Below, piece by piece: positions 36,981-50,680 of a stretch of 64,000 nucleotides of DNA (positions within the stretch are counted from its first letter, which is position 1; each line of letters begins with the position of its first letter). This DNA comes from Rhinopithecus roxellana (lineage: Eukaryota; Chordata; Mammalia; Primates; Cercopithecidae). The notes below the pieces were generated by a model. That model saw only the letters and a program-made list of their open reading frames with translations, ran no database searches and had not been told where the DNA came from. The translations under genes and the position numbers were made by a program. Location: assembly GCF_007565055.1 (NCBI RefSeq), contig NC_044553.1, positions 130,762,241 through 130,826,240 on the forward strand, read 5' to 3'.

Positions 36981-38522
36981 AAGCTTTCAGAGAAACTGCA
37001 TTGCCATGTGTGAATGCAACTCACAGAGTTACACGTTTCTCTTCAGTGATCAGTTTGTTAGCACAGTTTTCTGGAAATCTGCAATTAGATACTTCATAGC
37101 GCAATGAACATTACAGTGACAAAGGAAATATCCAGATGAAAACTAGAAAGAAGCTTTCTTAGAAACTTCTTGGTGATGTGTGAATTCATCTCACAGAGTT
37201 ACACTTATGTTTCGTGGAGCAGTCCATTAACACTGTCTTTGGGGAAACTGAGAAGGGCTTCTTTGGATCACATTGAGGCCTACGCTGATAAAGGAAATTT
37301 CATCCGTTCAAAACGTGAAAGAAGCTTTCTGAGAAACTTCTTTCTGATCTGTGAGTTCATCTCACAGAGGTTACAACCTCTGCCTCAAGAAGCAGTTTGC
37401 TAACACTCTTTTCGTGGAAACTGCAAAGTGATATTTGGGAGCATATTGGGGCCCATGGTGATAAAGGAATTATCCTCACATAATAACTAAAGAGAAGCTT
37501 TCTGAGAAACTGCATTGCCATGTGTGAATGCAACTCACAGAGTTACACGTTTCTCTTCAGTGATCAGTTTGTTAGCACAGTTTTCTGGAAATCTGCAATT
37601 AGATACTTCATAGCGCAATGAACATTACAGTGACAAAGGAAATATCCAGATGAAAACTAGAAAGAAGCTTTCTTAGAAACTTCTTGGTGATGTGTGAATT
37701 CATCTCACAGAGTTACACTTATGTTTCGTGGAACAGTCCATTTACACTGTCTTTGGGGAAACTGAGAAGGGCTTCTTTGGATCACATTGAGGCCTACGCT
37801 GATAAAGGAAATTTCATCCGTTCAAAACTTGAAAGAAGCTTTCTGAGAAACTTCTTTCTGATCTGTGAGTTCATCTCACAGAGTTACAATCTCTGCCTCA
37901 AGAAGCAGTTTGCTAACACTCTTTTCGTGGAATCTGCAAAGTGATATTTGGGAGCCTATTGGGGCTCATGGTGATAAAGGAAATATCCTCACATAATAAC
38001 TAAAGAGAAGCTTTCTGAGAAACTGAATTGCCATGTGTGAATGCAACTCACAGAGTTACACGTTTCTCTTCAGTGATCAGTTTGTTAGCACAGTTTTCTC
38101 GAAATCTGCAATTAGATACTTCATAGCGCAATGAACATTACAGTGACAAAGGAAATATCCACAGATGAAAACTAGAAAGAAGCTTTCCTAGAAACTTCTT
38201 GGTGATGTGTGAATTCATCTCACAGAGTTACACTTATGTTTCGTGGAACAGTGCATTAACACTGTCTTTGGGGAAACTGAGAAGGGCTTCTTTGGATCAC
38301 ATTGAGGCCTACGCTGATAAAGGAAATTTCATCCGTTCAAAACGTGAAAGAAGCTTTCTGAGAAACTTCTTTCTGATCTGTGAGTTCATCTCACAGAGTT
38401 ACAACCTCTGCCTCAAGAAGCAGTTTGCTAACACTCTTTTCGTGGAAACTGCAAAGTGATATTTGGGAGCATATTGGGGCCCATGGTGATAAAGGAATTA
38501 TCCTCACATAATAACTAAAGAG

Positions 38523-39892
38523 AAGCTTTCTGAGAAACTGCCTTGCCATGTGTGAATGCAACTCACAGAGTTACACGTTTCTCTTCAGTGATCAGTTTGT
38601 TAGCACAGTTTTCTGGAAATCTGCAATTAGATACTTCATAGCGCAATGAACATTACAGTGACAAAGGAAATATCCAGATGAAAACTAGAAAGAAGCTTTC
38701 TTAGAAACTTCTTGGTGATGTGTGAATTCAACTCACAGAGTTACACTTATGTTTCGTGGAGCAGTCCATTAACACTGTCTTTGGGGAAACTGAGAAGGGC
38801 TTCTTTGGATCACATTGAGGCCTACGCTGATAAAGGAATTTTCATCCGTTCAAAACGTGAAAGAAGCATTCTGAGAAACTTCTTTCTGATCTGTGAGTAC
38901 ATCTCACAGAGTTACAATCTCTGCCTCAAGAAGCAGTTTGCTAACACTCTTTTCGTGGAATCTGCAAAGTGATATTTGGGAGCCTATTGGGGCTCATGGT
39001 GATAAAGGAAATATCCTCACATAATAACTAAAGAGAAGCTTTCTGAGAAACTGCATTGCCATGTGTGAATGCAACTCACAGAGTTACACGTTTCTCTTCA
39101 GTGATCAGTTTGTTAGCACAGTTCTCTGGAAATCTGCAATTAGATACTTCATAGCGCAATGAACATTACAGTGACAAAGGAAATATCCACAGATGAAAAC
39201 TAGAAAGAAGCTTTCTGAGAAACTTCTCTCTGATCTGTGAGTTCATCTCACAGAGTTACAACCTCTGCCTCAAGAAGCAGTTTGCTAACACTCTTTTCGT
39301 GGAAACTGCAAAGTGATATTTGGGAGCATATTGGGGCCCATGGTGATAAAGGAAATATCCTCACATAATAACTAAAGAGAAGCTTTCAGAGAAACTGCAT
39401 TGCCATGTGTGAATGCAACTCACAGAGTTACACGTTTCTCTTCAGTGATCAGTTTGTTAGCACAGTTTTCTGGAAATCTGCAATTAGATACTTCATAGCG
39501 CAATGAACATTACAGTGACAAAGGAAATATCCAGATGAAAACTAGAAAGAAGCTTTCTTAGAAACTTCTTGGTGATGTGTGAATTCATCTCACAGAGTTA
39601 CACTTATGTTTCGTGGAGCAGTCCATTAACACTGTCTTTTGGGAAACTGAGAAGGGCTTCTTTGGATCACATTGAGGCCTACGCTGATAAAGGAAATTTC
39701 ATCCGTTCAAAACGTGAAAGAAGCTTTCTGAGAAACTTCTTTCTGATCTGTGAGTTCATCTCACAGGGTTACAACCTCTGCCTCAAGAAGCAGTTTGCTA
39801 ACACTCTTTTCGTGGAAACTGCAAAGTGATATTTGGGAGCATATTGGGGCCCATGGTGATAAAGGAATTATCCTCACATAATAACTAAAGAG
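38523..39892 (+). repeat. Eight-monomer unit (1,370 bp), first copy
   Basis: Unit order a-b-c-a-c-a-b-c: one full trimer, a class 2 dimer and another trimer. It starts at an a reading ACTGCCTTGCC, with b subtypes GGAATTTTCATCC and then GTCTTTTGGG. Repeated at once from 39893, and again at 52222 and 53592 in the next superunit. Confidence 0.83.
39036..39379 (+). repeat. b-less dimer a-c, class 2 (copy 5)
   Basis: Full 344-bp class 2 dimer inside the first 1,370-bp eight-monomer unit. Confidence 0.84.
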
Positions 39893-41262
39893 AAGCTTTC
39901 TGAGAAACTGCCTTGCCATGTGTGAATGCAACTCACAGAGTTACACGTTTCTCTTCAGTGATCAGTTTGTTAGCACAGTTTTCTGGAAATCTGCAATTAG
40001 ATACTTCATAGCGCAATGAACATTACAGTGACAAAGGAAATATCCAGATGAAAACTAGAAAGAAGCTTTCTTAGAAACTTCTTGGTGATGTGTGAATTCA
40101 ACTCACAGAGTTACACTTATGTTTCGTGGAGCAGTCCATTAACACTGTCTTTGGGGAAACTGAGAAGGGCTTCTTTGGATCACATTGAGGCCTACGCTGA
40201 TAAAGGAATTTTCATCCGTTCAAAACGTGAAAGAAGCATTCTGAGAAACTTCTTTCTGATCTGTGAGTACATCTCACAGAGTTACAATCTCTGCCTCAAG
40301 AAGCAGTTTGCTAACACTCTTTTCGTGGAATCTGCAAAGTGATATTTGGGAGCCTATTGGGGCTCATGGTGATAAAGGAAATATCCTCACATAATAACTA
40401 AAGAGAAGCTTTCTGAGAAACTGCATTGCCATGTGTGAATGCAACTCACAGAGTTACACGTTTCTCTTCAGTGATCAGTTTGTTAGCACAGTTCTCTGGA
40501 AATCTGCAATTAGATACTTCATAGCGCAATGAACATTACAGTGACAAAGGAAATATCCACAGATGAAAACTAGAAAGAAGCTTTCTGAGAAACTTCTCTC
40601 TGATCTGTGAGTTCATCTCACAGAGTTACAACCTCTGCCTCAAGAAGCAGTTTGCTAACACTCTTTTCGTGGAAACTGCAAAGTGATATTTGGGAGCATA
40701 TTGGGGCCCATGGTGATAAAGGAAATATCCTCACATAATAACTAAAGAGAAGCTTTCAGAGAAACTGCATTGCCATGTGTGAATGCAACTCACAGAGTTA
40801 CACGTTTCTCTTCAGTGATCAGTTTGTTAGCACAGTTTTCTGGAAATCTGCAATTAGATACTTCATAGCGCAATGAACATTACAGTGACAAAGGAAATAT
40901 CCAGATGAAAACTAGAAAGAAGCTTTCTTAGAAACTTCTTGGTGATGTGTGAATTCATCTCACAGAGTTACACTTATGTTTCGTGGAGCAGTCCATTAAC
41001 ACTGTCTTTTGGGAAACTGAGAAGGGCTTCTTTGGATCACATTGAGGCCTACGCTGATAAAGGAAATTTCATCCGTTCAAAACGTGAAAGAAGCTTTCTG
41101 AGAAACTTCTTTCTGATCTGTGAGTTCATCTCACAGAGTTACAACCTCTGCCTCAAGAAGCAGTTTGCTAACACTCTTTTCGTGGAAACTGCAAAGTGAT
41201 ATTTGGGAGCCTATTGGGGCCCATGGTGATAAAGGAATTATCCTCACATAATAACTAAAGAG
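39893..41262 (+). repeat. Eight-monomer unit (1,370 bp), second copy
   Basis: Tandem neighbour of 38523-39892 with the same subtype order; it differs in CACAGAGTTAC versus CACAGGGTTAC and in GCCTATTGG versus GCATATTGG of its last c. Confidence 0.83.
40406..40749 (+). repeat. b-less dimer a-c, class 2 (copy 6)
   Basis: Full 344-bp class 2 dimer, 1,370 bp after copy 5. Confidence 0.84.
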
Positions 41263-42290
41263 AAGCTTTCTGAGAAACTGCATTGCCATGTGTGAATGCA
41301 ACTCACAGAGTTAAACGTTTCACTTCAGTGATCAGTTTGTTAACACAGTTTTCTGGAAATCTGCAATTAGATACTTCATAGCGCAATGAACATTACAGTG
41401 ACAAAGGAAATATCCAGATAAAAACTAGAAAGAAGCTTTCTTAGAAACTTCTTGGTGATGTGTGAATTCATCTCACCGAGTTACACTTATGTTTCGTGGA
41501 ACAGTGCATTAACACTGTCTTTGGGGAAACTGAGAAGGGCTTCTTTGGATCACATTGAGGCCTACGCTGATAAAGGAAATTTCATCCGTTCAAAACGTGA
41601 AAGAAGCTTTCTGAGAAACTTCTTTCTGATCTGTGAGTTCATCTCACAGAGTTACAACCTCTGCCTCAAGAAGCAGTTTGCTAACACTCTTTTCGTGGAA
41701 TCTGCAAAGTGATATTTGGGAGCCTATTGGGGCTCATGGTGATAAAGGAAATATCCTCACATAATAACTAAAGAGAAGCTTTCTGAGAAACTGCATTGCC
41801 ATATGTGAATGCAACTCACAGAGTTACACGTTTCTCTTCAGTGATCAGTTTGTTAGCACAGTTTTCTGGAAATCTGCAATTAGATACTTCATAGCGCAAT
41901 GAACATTACAGTGACAAAGGAAATATCCACAGATGAAAACTAGAAAGAAGCTTTCCTAGAAACTTCTTGGTGATGTGTGAAATCATCTCACCGAGTTACA
42001 CTTATGTTTCGTGGAACAGTGCATTAAGACTGTTTTTGGGGAAACTGAGAAGGGCTTCTTTGGATCACATTGAGGCCTACGCTGATAAAGGAAATTTCCT
42101 CCGTTGAAAACGTGAAAGAAGCTTTCTGAGAAACTTCTTTCTGATCTGTGAGTTCATCTCACAGAGTTACAACCTCTGCCTCAAGAAGCAGTTTGCTAAC
42201 ACTCTTTTCGTGGAAACTGCAAAGTGATATTTGGGAGCATATTGGGGCCCATGGTGATAAAGGAATTATCCTCACATAATAACTAAAGAG

Positions 42291-42634
42291 AAGCTTTCTG
42301 AGAAACTGCATTGCCATGTGTGAATGCAACTCACAGAGTTACACGTTTCTCTTCAGTGATCAGTTTGTTAGCACAGTTTTCTGGAAATCTGCAATTAGAT
42401 ACTTCATAGCGCAATGAACATTACAGTGACAAAGGAAATATCCACAGATGAAAACTAGAAAGAAGCTTTCTGAGAAACTTCTTTCTGATCTGTGAGTTCA
42501 TCTCACAGAGTTACAATCTCTGCCTCAAGAAGCCGTTTACTAACACTCTTTTCGTGGAATCTGCACAGTGATATTTGGGAGCCTGTTGGGGCTCATGGTG
42601 ATAAAGGAAATATCCTCACATAATAACTAAAGAG
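42291..42634 (+). repeat. b-less dimer a-c, class 1, copy 3
   Basis: 344 bp; the c copy carries AGCCGTTTACTAAC, and the following a carries TTCTCTACAGTG and TTCTCGAAATC. Marks the SR2/SR3 boundary. Confidence 0.85.
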
Positions 42635-44685
42635 AAGTTTTCTGAGAAACTGAATTGCCATGTGTGAATGCAACTCACAGAGTTACACGTTTCTCTACAG
42701 TGATCAGTTTGTTAGCACAGTTTTCTCGAAATCTGCAATTAGATACTTCATAGCGCAATGAACATTACAGTGACAAAGGAAATATCCACAGATGAAAACT
42801 AGAAAGAAGCTTTCTTAGAAACTTCTTGGTGATGTGTGAATTCATCTCACAGTTACACTTATGTTTCGTGGAACAGTCCATTAACACTGTCTTTGGGGAA
42901 ACTGAGAAGGGCTTCTTTGGATCACATGAGGCCTACGCTGATAAAGGAAATTTCATCCGTTCAAAACGTGAAAGAAGCTTTCTGAGAAACTTCTTTCTGA
43001 TCTGTGAGTTCATCTCACAGAGTTACAACCTATGCCTCAAGAAGCAGTTTGCTAACACTCTTTTCGGGGAAACTGCAAAGTGATATTTGGGAGCATATTG
43101 GGGCCCATGGTGATAAAGGAATTGTCCTCACATAATAACTAAAGAGAAGCTTTCTGAGAAACTGCATTGCCATGTGTGAATGCAACTCACAGAGTTACAC
43201 GTTCCTCTTCAGTGATCAGTTTGTTAGCACAGTTTTCTGGAAATCTGCAAATAGATACTTCATAGCGCAATGAACATTACAGTGACAAAGGAAATATCCA
43301 GATGAAAACTAGAAAGAAGCTTTCTTAGAAACTTCTTGGTGATGTGTGAATTCATCTCACAGAGTTACACTTATGTTTCGTGGAACAGTCCATTTACACT
43401 GTCTTTGGGGAAACTGAGAAGGGCTTCTTTGGATCACATTGAGGCCTACGCTGATAAAGGAAATTTCCTCCGTTCAAAACGTGAAAGAAGCTTTCTGAGA
43501 AACTTCTTTCTGATCTGTGAGTTCATCTCACAGAGTTACAATCTCTGCCTCAAGAAGCAGTTTGCTAACACTCTTTTCCTGGAAACTGCAAAGTGGTATT
43601 TGGGAGCATATTGGGGCCCATGGTGATAAAGGAATTATCCTCACGTAATAACTAAAGAGAAGCTTTCTGAGAAACTGTATTGCCATGTGTGAATGCAACT
43701 CACAGAGTTACACGTTTCTCTTCAGTGATCAGTTTGTTAGCACAGTTTTCTCGAAATCTGCAATTAGATACTTCATAGCGCAATGAACATTACAGTGACA
43801 AAGGAAATATCCAGATGAAAACTAGAAAGAAGATTTCTTAGAAACTTCTTGGTGATGTGTGAATTCATCTCACAGAGTTACACTTATGTTTCGTGGAACA
43901 GTCCATTTACACTGTCTTTGGGGAAACTGAGAAGGGCTTCTTTGGATCACATTGAGGCCTACGCTGATAAAGGAAATTTCATCCGTTCAAAACGTGAAAG
44001 AAGCTTTCTGAGAAACTTCTTTCTGATCTGTGAGTTCATCTCACAGAGTTACAATCTCTGCCTCAAGAAGCAGTTTGCTAACACTCTTTTCGTGGAATCT
44101 GCAAAGTGATATTTGGGAGCCTGTTTGGGCTCATGGTGATAAAGGAAATAACCTCACATAATAACTAAAGAGAAGCTTTCTGAGAAACTGAATTGCCATG
44201 TGTGAATGCAACTCACAGAGTTACACGTTTCTCTTCAGTGATCAGTTTGTTAGCACAGTTTTCTGGAAATCTGCAATTAGATACTTCATAGCGCAATGAA
44301 CATTACAGTGACAAAGGAAATATCCAGATGAAAACTAGAAAGAAGCTTTCTTAGAAACTTCTTGGTGATGTGTGAATTCATCTCACAGAGTTACACTTAT
44401 GTTTCGTGGAGCAGTCCATTAACACTGTCTTTGGGGAAACTGAGAAGGGCTTCTTTGGATCACATTGAGGCCTACGCTGATAAAGGAAATTTCATCCGTT
44501 CAAAACATGAAAGAAGCATTCTGAGAAACTTCTTTCTGATCGGTGAGTACATCTCACAGAGTTACAATCTCTGCCTCAAGAAGCAGTTTGCTAACACTCT
44601 TTTCGTGGAATCTGCAAAGTGATATTTGGGAGCCAATTGGGGCTCATGGTGATAAAGGAAATATCCTCACATAATAACTAAAGAG

Positions 44686-47254
44686 AAGCTTTCTGAGAAA
44701 CTGCATTGCCATGTGTGAATGCAACTCACAGAGTTACACGTTTCTCTTCAGTGATCAGTTTGTTAGCACAGTTTTCTGGAAATCTGCAATTAGATACTTC
44801 ATAGCGCAATGAACATTACAGTGACAAAGGAAATATCCACAGATGAAAACTAGAAAGAAGCTTTCTTAGAAACTTTTTGGTGATGTGTGAATTCATCTCA
44901 CAGTTACACTTATGTTTCGTGGAACAGTCCATTAACACTGTCTTTGGGGAAACTGAGAAGGGCTTCTTTGGATCACATTGAGGCCTACGCTGATAAAGGA
45001 AATTTCATCCGTTCAAAACGTGAAAGAAGCATTCTGAGAAACTTCTTTCTGATCTGTGAGTACATCTCACAGAGTTACAATCTCTGCCTCAAGAAGCAGT
45101 TTGCTAACACTCTTTTCGTGGAATCTGCAAAGTGATATTTGGGAGCCTATTGGGGCACATGGTGATAAAGGAAATATCCTCACATAATAACTAAAGAGAA
45201 GCTTTCTGAGAAACTGCATTGCCATGTGTGAATGCAACTCACAGAGTTACACGTTTCTCTTCAGTGATCAGTTTGTTAGCACAGTTTTCTGGAAATCTGC
45301 AATTAGATATTTCATAGCGCAATGAACATTACAGTGACAAAGGAAATATCCACACATGAAAACAAGAAAGAAGCTTTCTGAGAAACTTCTTTCTGATCTG
45401 TGAGTTCATCTCACAGAGTTACCCTTATGTTTCGTGGAACAGTGCATTAACACTGTCTTTGGGGAAACTGAGAAGGGCTTCTTTGGATCACATTGAGGCC
45501 TACGCTGATAAAGGAAATTTCATCCGTTCAAAACGTGAAAGAAGCTTTCTGAGAAACTTCTTTCTGATCTGTGAGTTCATCTCACAGAGTTACAACCTCT
45601 GCCTCAAGAAGCAGTTTGCTAACACTCTTTTCGTGGAATCTGCAAAGTGATATTTGGGAGCCTGTTGGGGCTCATGGTGATAAAGGAAATAACCTCACAT
45701 AATAACTAAAGAGAAGCTTTCTGAGAAACTGAATTGCCATGTGTGAACGCAACTCACAGAGTTACACGTTTCTCTTCAGTGATCAGTTTGTTAGCACAGT
45801 TTTCTGGAAATCTGCAATTAGATACTTCATAGCGCAATGAACATTACAGTGACAAAGGAAATATCCACAGATGAAAACTAGAAAGAAGCTTTCTTAGAAA
45901 CTTTTTGGTGATGTGTGAATTCATCTCACAGTTACACTTATGTTTCGTGGAACAGTCCATTAACACTGTCTTTGGGGAAACTGAGAAGGGCTTCTTTGGA
46001 TCACATTGAGGCCTACGCTGATAAAGGAAATTTCATCCGTTCAAAACGTGAAAGAAGCTTTCTGAGAAACTTCTTTCTGATCTGTGAGTTCATCTCACAG
46101 AGTTACAACCTCTGCCTCAAGAAGCAGTTTGCTAACACTCTTTTCGTGGAAACTGCAAAGTGATATTTGGGAGCATATTGGGGCCCATGGTGATAAAGGA
46201 ATTATCCTCACATAATAACTAAAGAGAAGCTTTCTGAGAAACTGCATTGCCATGTGTGAATGCAACTCACAGAGTTACACGTTTCTCTTCAGTGATCAGT
46301 TTGTTAGCACAGTTTTCTGGAAATCTGCAATTAGATACTTCATAGCGCAATGAACATTACAGTGACAAAGGAAATATCCAGATGAAAACTAGAAAGAAGC
46401 TTTCTTAGAAACTTCTTGGTGATGTGTGAATTCATCTCACAGAGTTACACTTATGTTTCGTGGAACAGTCCATTTACACTGTCTTTGGGGAAACTGAGAA
46501 GGGCTTCTTTGGATCACATTGAGGCCTACGCTGATAAAGGAAATTTCATCCGTTCAAAACTTGAAAGAAGCTTTCTGAGAAACTTCTTTCTGATCTGTGA
46601 GTTCATCTCACAGAGTTACAATCTCTGCCTCAAGAAGCAGTTTGCTAACACTCTTTTCGTGGAATCTGCAAAGTGATATTTGGGAGCCTATTGGGGCTCA
46701 TGGTGATAAAGGAAATATCCTCACATAATAACTAAAGAGAAGCTTTCTGAGAAACTGAATTGCCATGTGTGAATGCAACTCACAGAGTTACACGTTTCTC
46801 TTCAGTGATCAGTTTGTTAGCACAGTTTTCTCGAAATCTGCAATTAGATACTTCATAGCGCAATGAACATTACAGTGACAAAGGAAATATCCACAGATGA
46901 AAACTAGAAAGAAGCTTTCCTAGAAACTTCTTGGTGATGTGTGAATTCATCTCACAGAGTTACACTTATGTTTCGTGGAACAGTGCATTAACACTGTCTT
47001 TGGGGAAACTGAGAAGGGCTTCTTTGGATCACATTGAGGCCTACGCTGATAAAGGAAATTTCATCCGTTCAAAACGTGAAAGAAGCTTTCTGAGAAACTT
47101 CTTTCTGATCTGTGAGTTCATCTCACAGAGTTACAACCTCTGCCTCAAGAAGCAGTTTGCTAACACTCTTTTCGTGGAAACTGCAAAGTGATATTTGGGA
47201 GCATATTGGGGCCCATGGTGATAAAGGAATTATCCTCACATAATAACTAAAGAG
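44686..47254 (+). repeat. Fifteen-monomer tandem (2,569 bp), first copy
   Basis: Five trimer positions: CTCACAGTTACAC with GAAGCATTCTG, hybrid c/b, CTCACAGTTACAC, CATTTACAC with AAACTTG, and GAACAGTGC. The whole order recurs immediately at 47255 with a 2,569-bp offset. One difference noted is TTAGATATTTC near 45304 versus TTAGATACTTC. Confidence 0.85.
45371..45541 (+). repeat. Hybrid c/b monomer, copy 1
   Basis: The 171-bp monomer opens as c (CTTCTTTCTGATCTGTGAG) and continues as b (CCTTATGTTTCGTGGAACAG). The switch lies within TTCATCTCACAGAGTTAC at 45405-45422, identical in both parents. It occupies the b position of its trimer. The preceding a carries the linked private change ACACATGAAAACAAG. 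Confidence 0.88.
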
Positions 47255-49823
47255 AAGCTTTCTGAGAAACTGCATTGCCATGTGTGAATGCAACTCACAG
47301 AGTTACACGTTTCTCTTCAGTGATCAGTTTGTTAGCACAGTTTTCTGGAAATCTGCAATTAGATACTTCATAGCGCAATGAACATTACAGTGACAAAGGA
47401 AATATCCACAGATGAAAACTAGAAAGAAGCTTTCTTAGAAACTTTTTGGTGATGTGTGAATTCATCTCACAGTTACACTTATGTTTCGTGGAACAGTCCA
47501 TTAACACTGTCTTTGGGGAAACTGAGAAGGGCTTCTTTGGATCACATTGAGGCCTACGCTGATAAAGGAAATTTCATCCGTTCAAAACGTGAAAGAAGCA
47601 TTCTGAGAAACTTCTTTCTGATCTGTGAGTACATCTCACAGAGTTACAATCTCTGCCTCAAGAAGCAGTTTGCTAACACTCTTTTCGTGGAATCTGCAAA
47701 GTGATATTTGGGAGCCTATTGGGGCACATGGTGATAAAGGAAATATCCTCACATAATAACTAAAGAGAAGCTTTCTGAGAAACTGCATTGCCATGTGTGA
47801 ATGCAACTCACAGAGTTACACGTTTCTCTTCAGTGATCAGTTTGTTAGCACAGTTTTCTGGAAATCTGCAATTAGATACTTCATAGCGCAATGAACATTA
47901 CAGTGACAAAGGAAATATCCACACATGAAAACAAGAAAGAAGCTTTCTGAGAAACTTCTTTCTGATCTGTGAGTTCATCTCACAGAGTTACCCTTATGTT
48001 TCGTGGAACAGTGCATTAACACTGTCTTTGGGGAAACTGAGAAGGGCTTCTTTGGATCACATTGAGGCCTACGCTGATAAAGGAAATTTCATCCGTTCAA
48101 AACGTGAAAGAAGCTTTCTGAGAAACTTCTTTCTGATCTGTGAGTTCATCTCACAGAGTTACAACCTCTGCCTCAAGAAGCAGTTTGCTAACACTCTTTT
48201 CGTGGAATCTGCAAAGTGATATTTGGGAGCCTGTTGGGGCTCATGGTGATAAAGGAAATAACCTCACATAATAACTAAAGAGAAGCTTTCTGAGAAACTG
48301 AATTGCCATGTGTGAACGCAACTCACAGAGTTACACGTTTCTCTTCAGTGATCAGTTTGTTAGCACAGTTTTCTGGAAATCTGCAATTAGATACTTCATA
48401 GCGCAATGAACATTACAGTGACAAAGGAAATATCCACAGATGAAAACTAGAAAGAAGCTTTCTTAGAAACTTTTTGGTGATGTGTGAATTCATCTCACAG
48501 TTACACTTATGTTTCGTGGAACAGTCCATTAACACTGTCTTTGGGGAAACTGAGAAGGGCTTCTTTGGATCACATTGAGGCCTACGCTGATAAAGGAAAT
48601 TTCATCCGTTCAAAACGTGAAAGAAGCTTTCTGAGAAACTTCTTTCTGATCTGTGAGTTCATCTCACAGAGTTACAACCTCTGCCTCAAGAAGCAGTTTG
48701 CTAACACTCTTTTCGTGGAAACTGCAAAGTGATATTTGGGAGCATATTGGGGCCCATGGTGATAAAGGAATTATCCTCACATAATAACTAAAGAGAAGCT
48801 TTCTGAGAAACTGCATTGCCATGTGTGAATGCAACTCACAGAGTTACACGTTTCTCTTCAGTGATCAGTTTGTTAGCACAGTTTTCTGGAAATCTGCAAT
48901 TAGATACTTCATAGCGCAATGAACATTACAGTGACAAAGGAAATATCCAGATGAAAACTAGAAAGAAGCTTTCTTAGAAACTTCTTGGTGATGTGTGAAT
49001 TCATCTCACAGAGTTACACTTATGTTTCGTGGAACAGTCCATTTACACTGTCTTTGGGGAAACTGAGAAGGGCTTCTTTGGATCACATTGAGGCCTACGC
49101 TGATAAAGGAAATTTCATCCGTTCAAAACTTGAAAGAAGCTTTCTGAGAAACTTCTTTCTGATCTGTGAGTTCATCTCACAGAGTTACAATCTCTGCCTC
49201 AAGAAGCAGTTTGCTAACACTCTTTTCGTGGAATCTGCAAAGTGATATTTGGGAGCCTATTGGGGCTCATGGTGATAAAGGAAATATCCTCACATAATAA
49301 CTAAAGAGAAGCTTTCTGAGAAACTGAATTGCCATGTGTGAATGCAACTCACAGAGTTACACGTTTCTCTTCAGTGATCAGTTTGTTAGCACAGTTTTCT
49401 CGAAATCTGCAATTAGATACTTCATAGCGCAATGAACATTACAGTGACAAAGGAAATATCCACAGATGAAAACTAGAAAGAAGCTTTCCTAGAAACTTCT
49501 TGGTGATGTGTGAATTCATCTCACAGAGTTACACTTATGTTTCGTGGAACAGTGCATTAACACTGTCTTTGGGGAAACTGAGAAGGGCTTCTTTGGATCA
49601 CATTGAGGCCTACGCTGATAAAGGAAATTTCATCCGTTCAAAACGTGAAAGAAGCTTTCTGAGAAACTTCTTTCTGATCTGTGAGTTCATCTCACAGAGT
49701 TACAACCTCTGCCTCAAGAAGCAGTTTGCTAACACTCTTTTCGTGGAAACTGCAAAGTGATATTTGGGAGCATATTGGGGCCCATGGTGATAAAGGAATT
49801 ATCCTCACATAATAACTAAAGAG
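47255..49823 (+). repeat. Fifteen-monomer tandem (2,569 bp), second copy
   Basis: Second copy of the fifteen-monomer unit; both ends coincide with the start of a monomer a. SR4 has the first copy's sequence only (58385 onward), so it lacks this duplication. Confidence 0.85.
47940..48110 (+). repeat. Hybrid c/b monomer, copy 2
   Basis: Same hybrid junction, 2,569 bp downstream of copy 1, carried by the fifteen-monomer tandem duplication. Confidence 0.88.
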
Positions 49824-50336
49824 AAGCTTTCTGAGAAACTGCCTTGCCATGTGTGAATGCAACTCACAGAGTTACACGTTTCTCTTCAGTGATCAGTTTG
49901 TTAGCACAGTTTTCTGGAAATCTGCAATTAGATACTTCATAGCGCAATGAACATTACAGTGACAAAGGAAATATCCAGATGAAAACTAGAAAGAAGCTTT
50001 CTTAGAAACTTCTTGGTGATGTGTGAATTCAACTCACAGAGTTACACTTATGTTTCGTGGAGCAGTCCATTAACACTGTCTTTGGGGAAACTGAGAAGGG
50101 CTTCTTTGGATCACATTGAGGCCTACGCTGATAAAGGAATTTTCATCCGTTCAAAACGTGAAAGAAGCATTCTGAGAAACTTCTTTCTGATCTGTGAGTA
50201 CATCTCACAGAGTTACAATCTCTGCCTCAAGAAGCAGTTTGCTAACACTCTTTTCGTGGAATCTGCAAAGTGATATTTGGGAGCCTATTGGGGCTCATGG
50301 TGATAAAGGAAATATCCTCACATAATAACTAAAGAG

Positions 50337-50680
50337 AAGCTTTCTGAGAAACTGCATTGCCATGTGTGAATGCAACTCACAGAGTTACACGTTTCTCTTC
50401 AGTGATCAGTTTGTTAGCACAGTTCTCTGGAAATCTGCAATTAGATACTTCATAGCGCAATGAACATTACAGTGACAAAGGAAATATCCACAGATGAAAA
50501 CTAGAAAGAAGCTTTCTGAGAAACTTCTCTCTGATCTGTGAGTTCATCTCACAGAGTTACAACCTCTGCCTCAAGAAGCAGTTTGCTAACACTCTTTTCG
50601 TGGAAACTGCAAAGTGATATTTGGGAGCATATTGGGGCCCATGGTGATAAAGGAAATATCCTCACATAATAACTAAAGAG
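50337..50680 (+). repeat. b-less dimer a-c, class 2 (copy 7)
   Basis: Full 344-bp class 2 dimer; SR3 counterpart of copy 4. Confidence 0.84.

Larger units (their letters stand above)
28768..42462 (+). repeat. Superunit SR2 (~80 monomers)
   Basis: Runs 13,695 bp from the second to the third c(AGCCGTTTAC) junction. Relative to SR3 it has about fifteen extra monomers in the 30.7-33.2 kb part and lacks the 2,569-bp duplication that SR3 carries. Its right part, from 37515, is carried on unchanged at a constant 13,699-bp offset in the next superunit. The first few hundred bases contain clustered deletions. Confidence 0.8.
37515..47408 (+). repeat. 9.9-kb segment, left copy of constant-offset repeat
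   Basis: This ~9,894-bp stretch recurs at 51214-61107 with a constant offset of 13,699 bp and no net indel. Both copies contain, in order, the 1,370-bp tandem, the CTCACCGAGTTAC trimer, a class 1 dimer, the GATCACATGAGGCC variant, the GATCGGTGAGTAC variant and a hybrid monomer. By eye I noted one substitution (TTCTGGAAATC near 45803 versus TTCTCGAAATC near 59502). Confidence 0.85.
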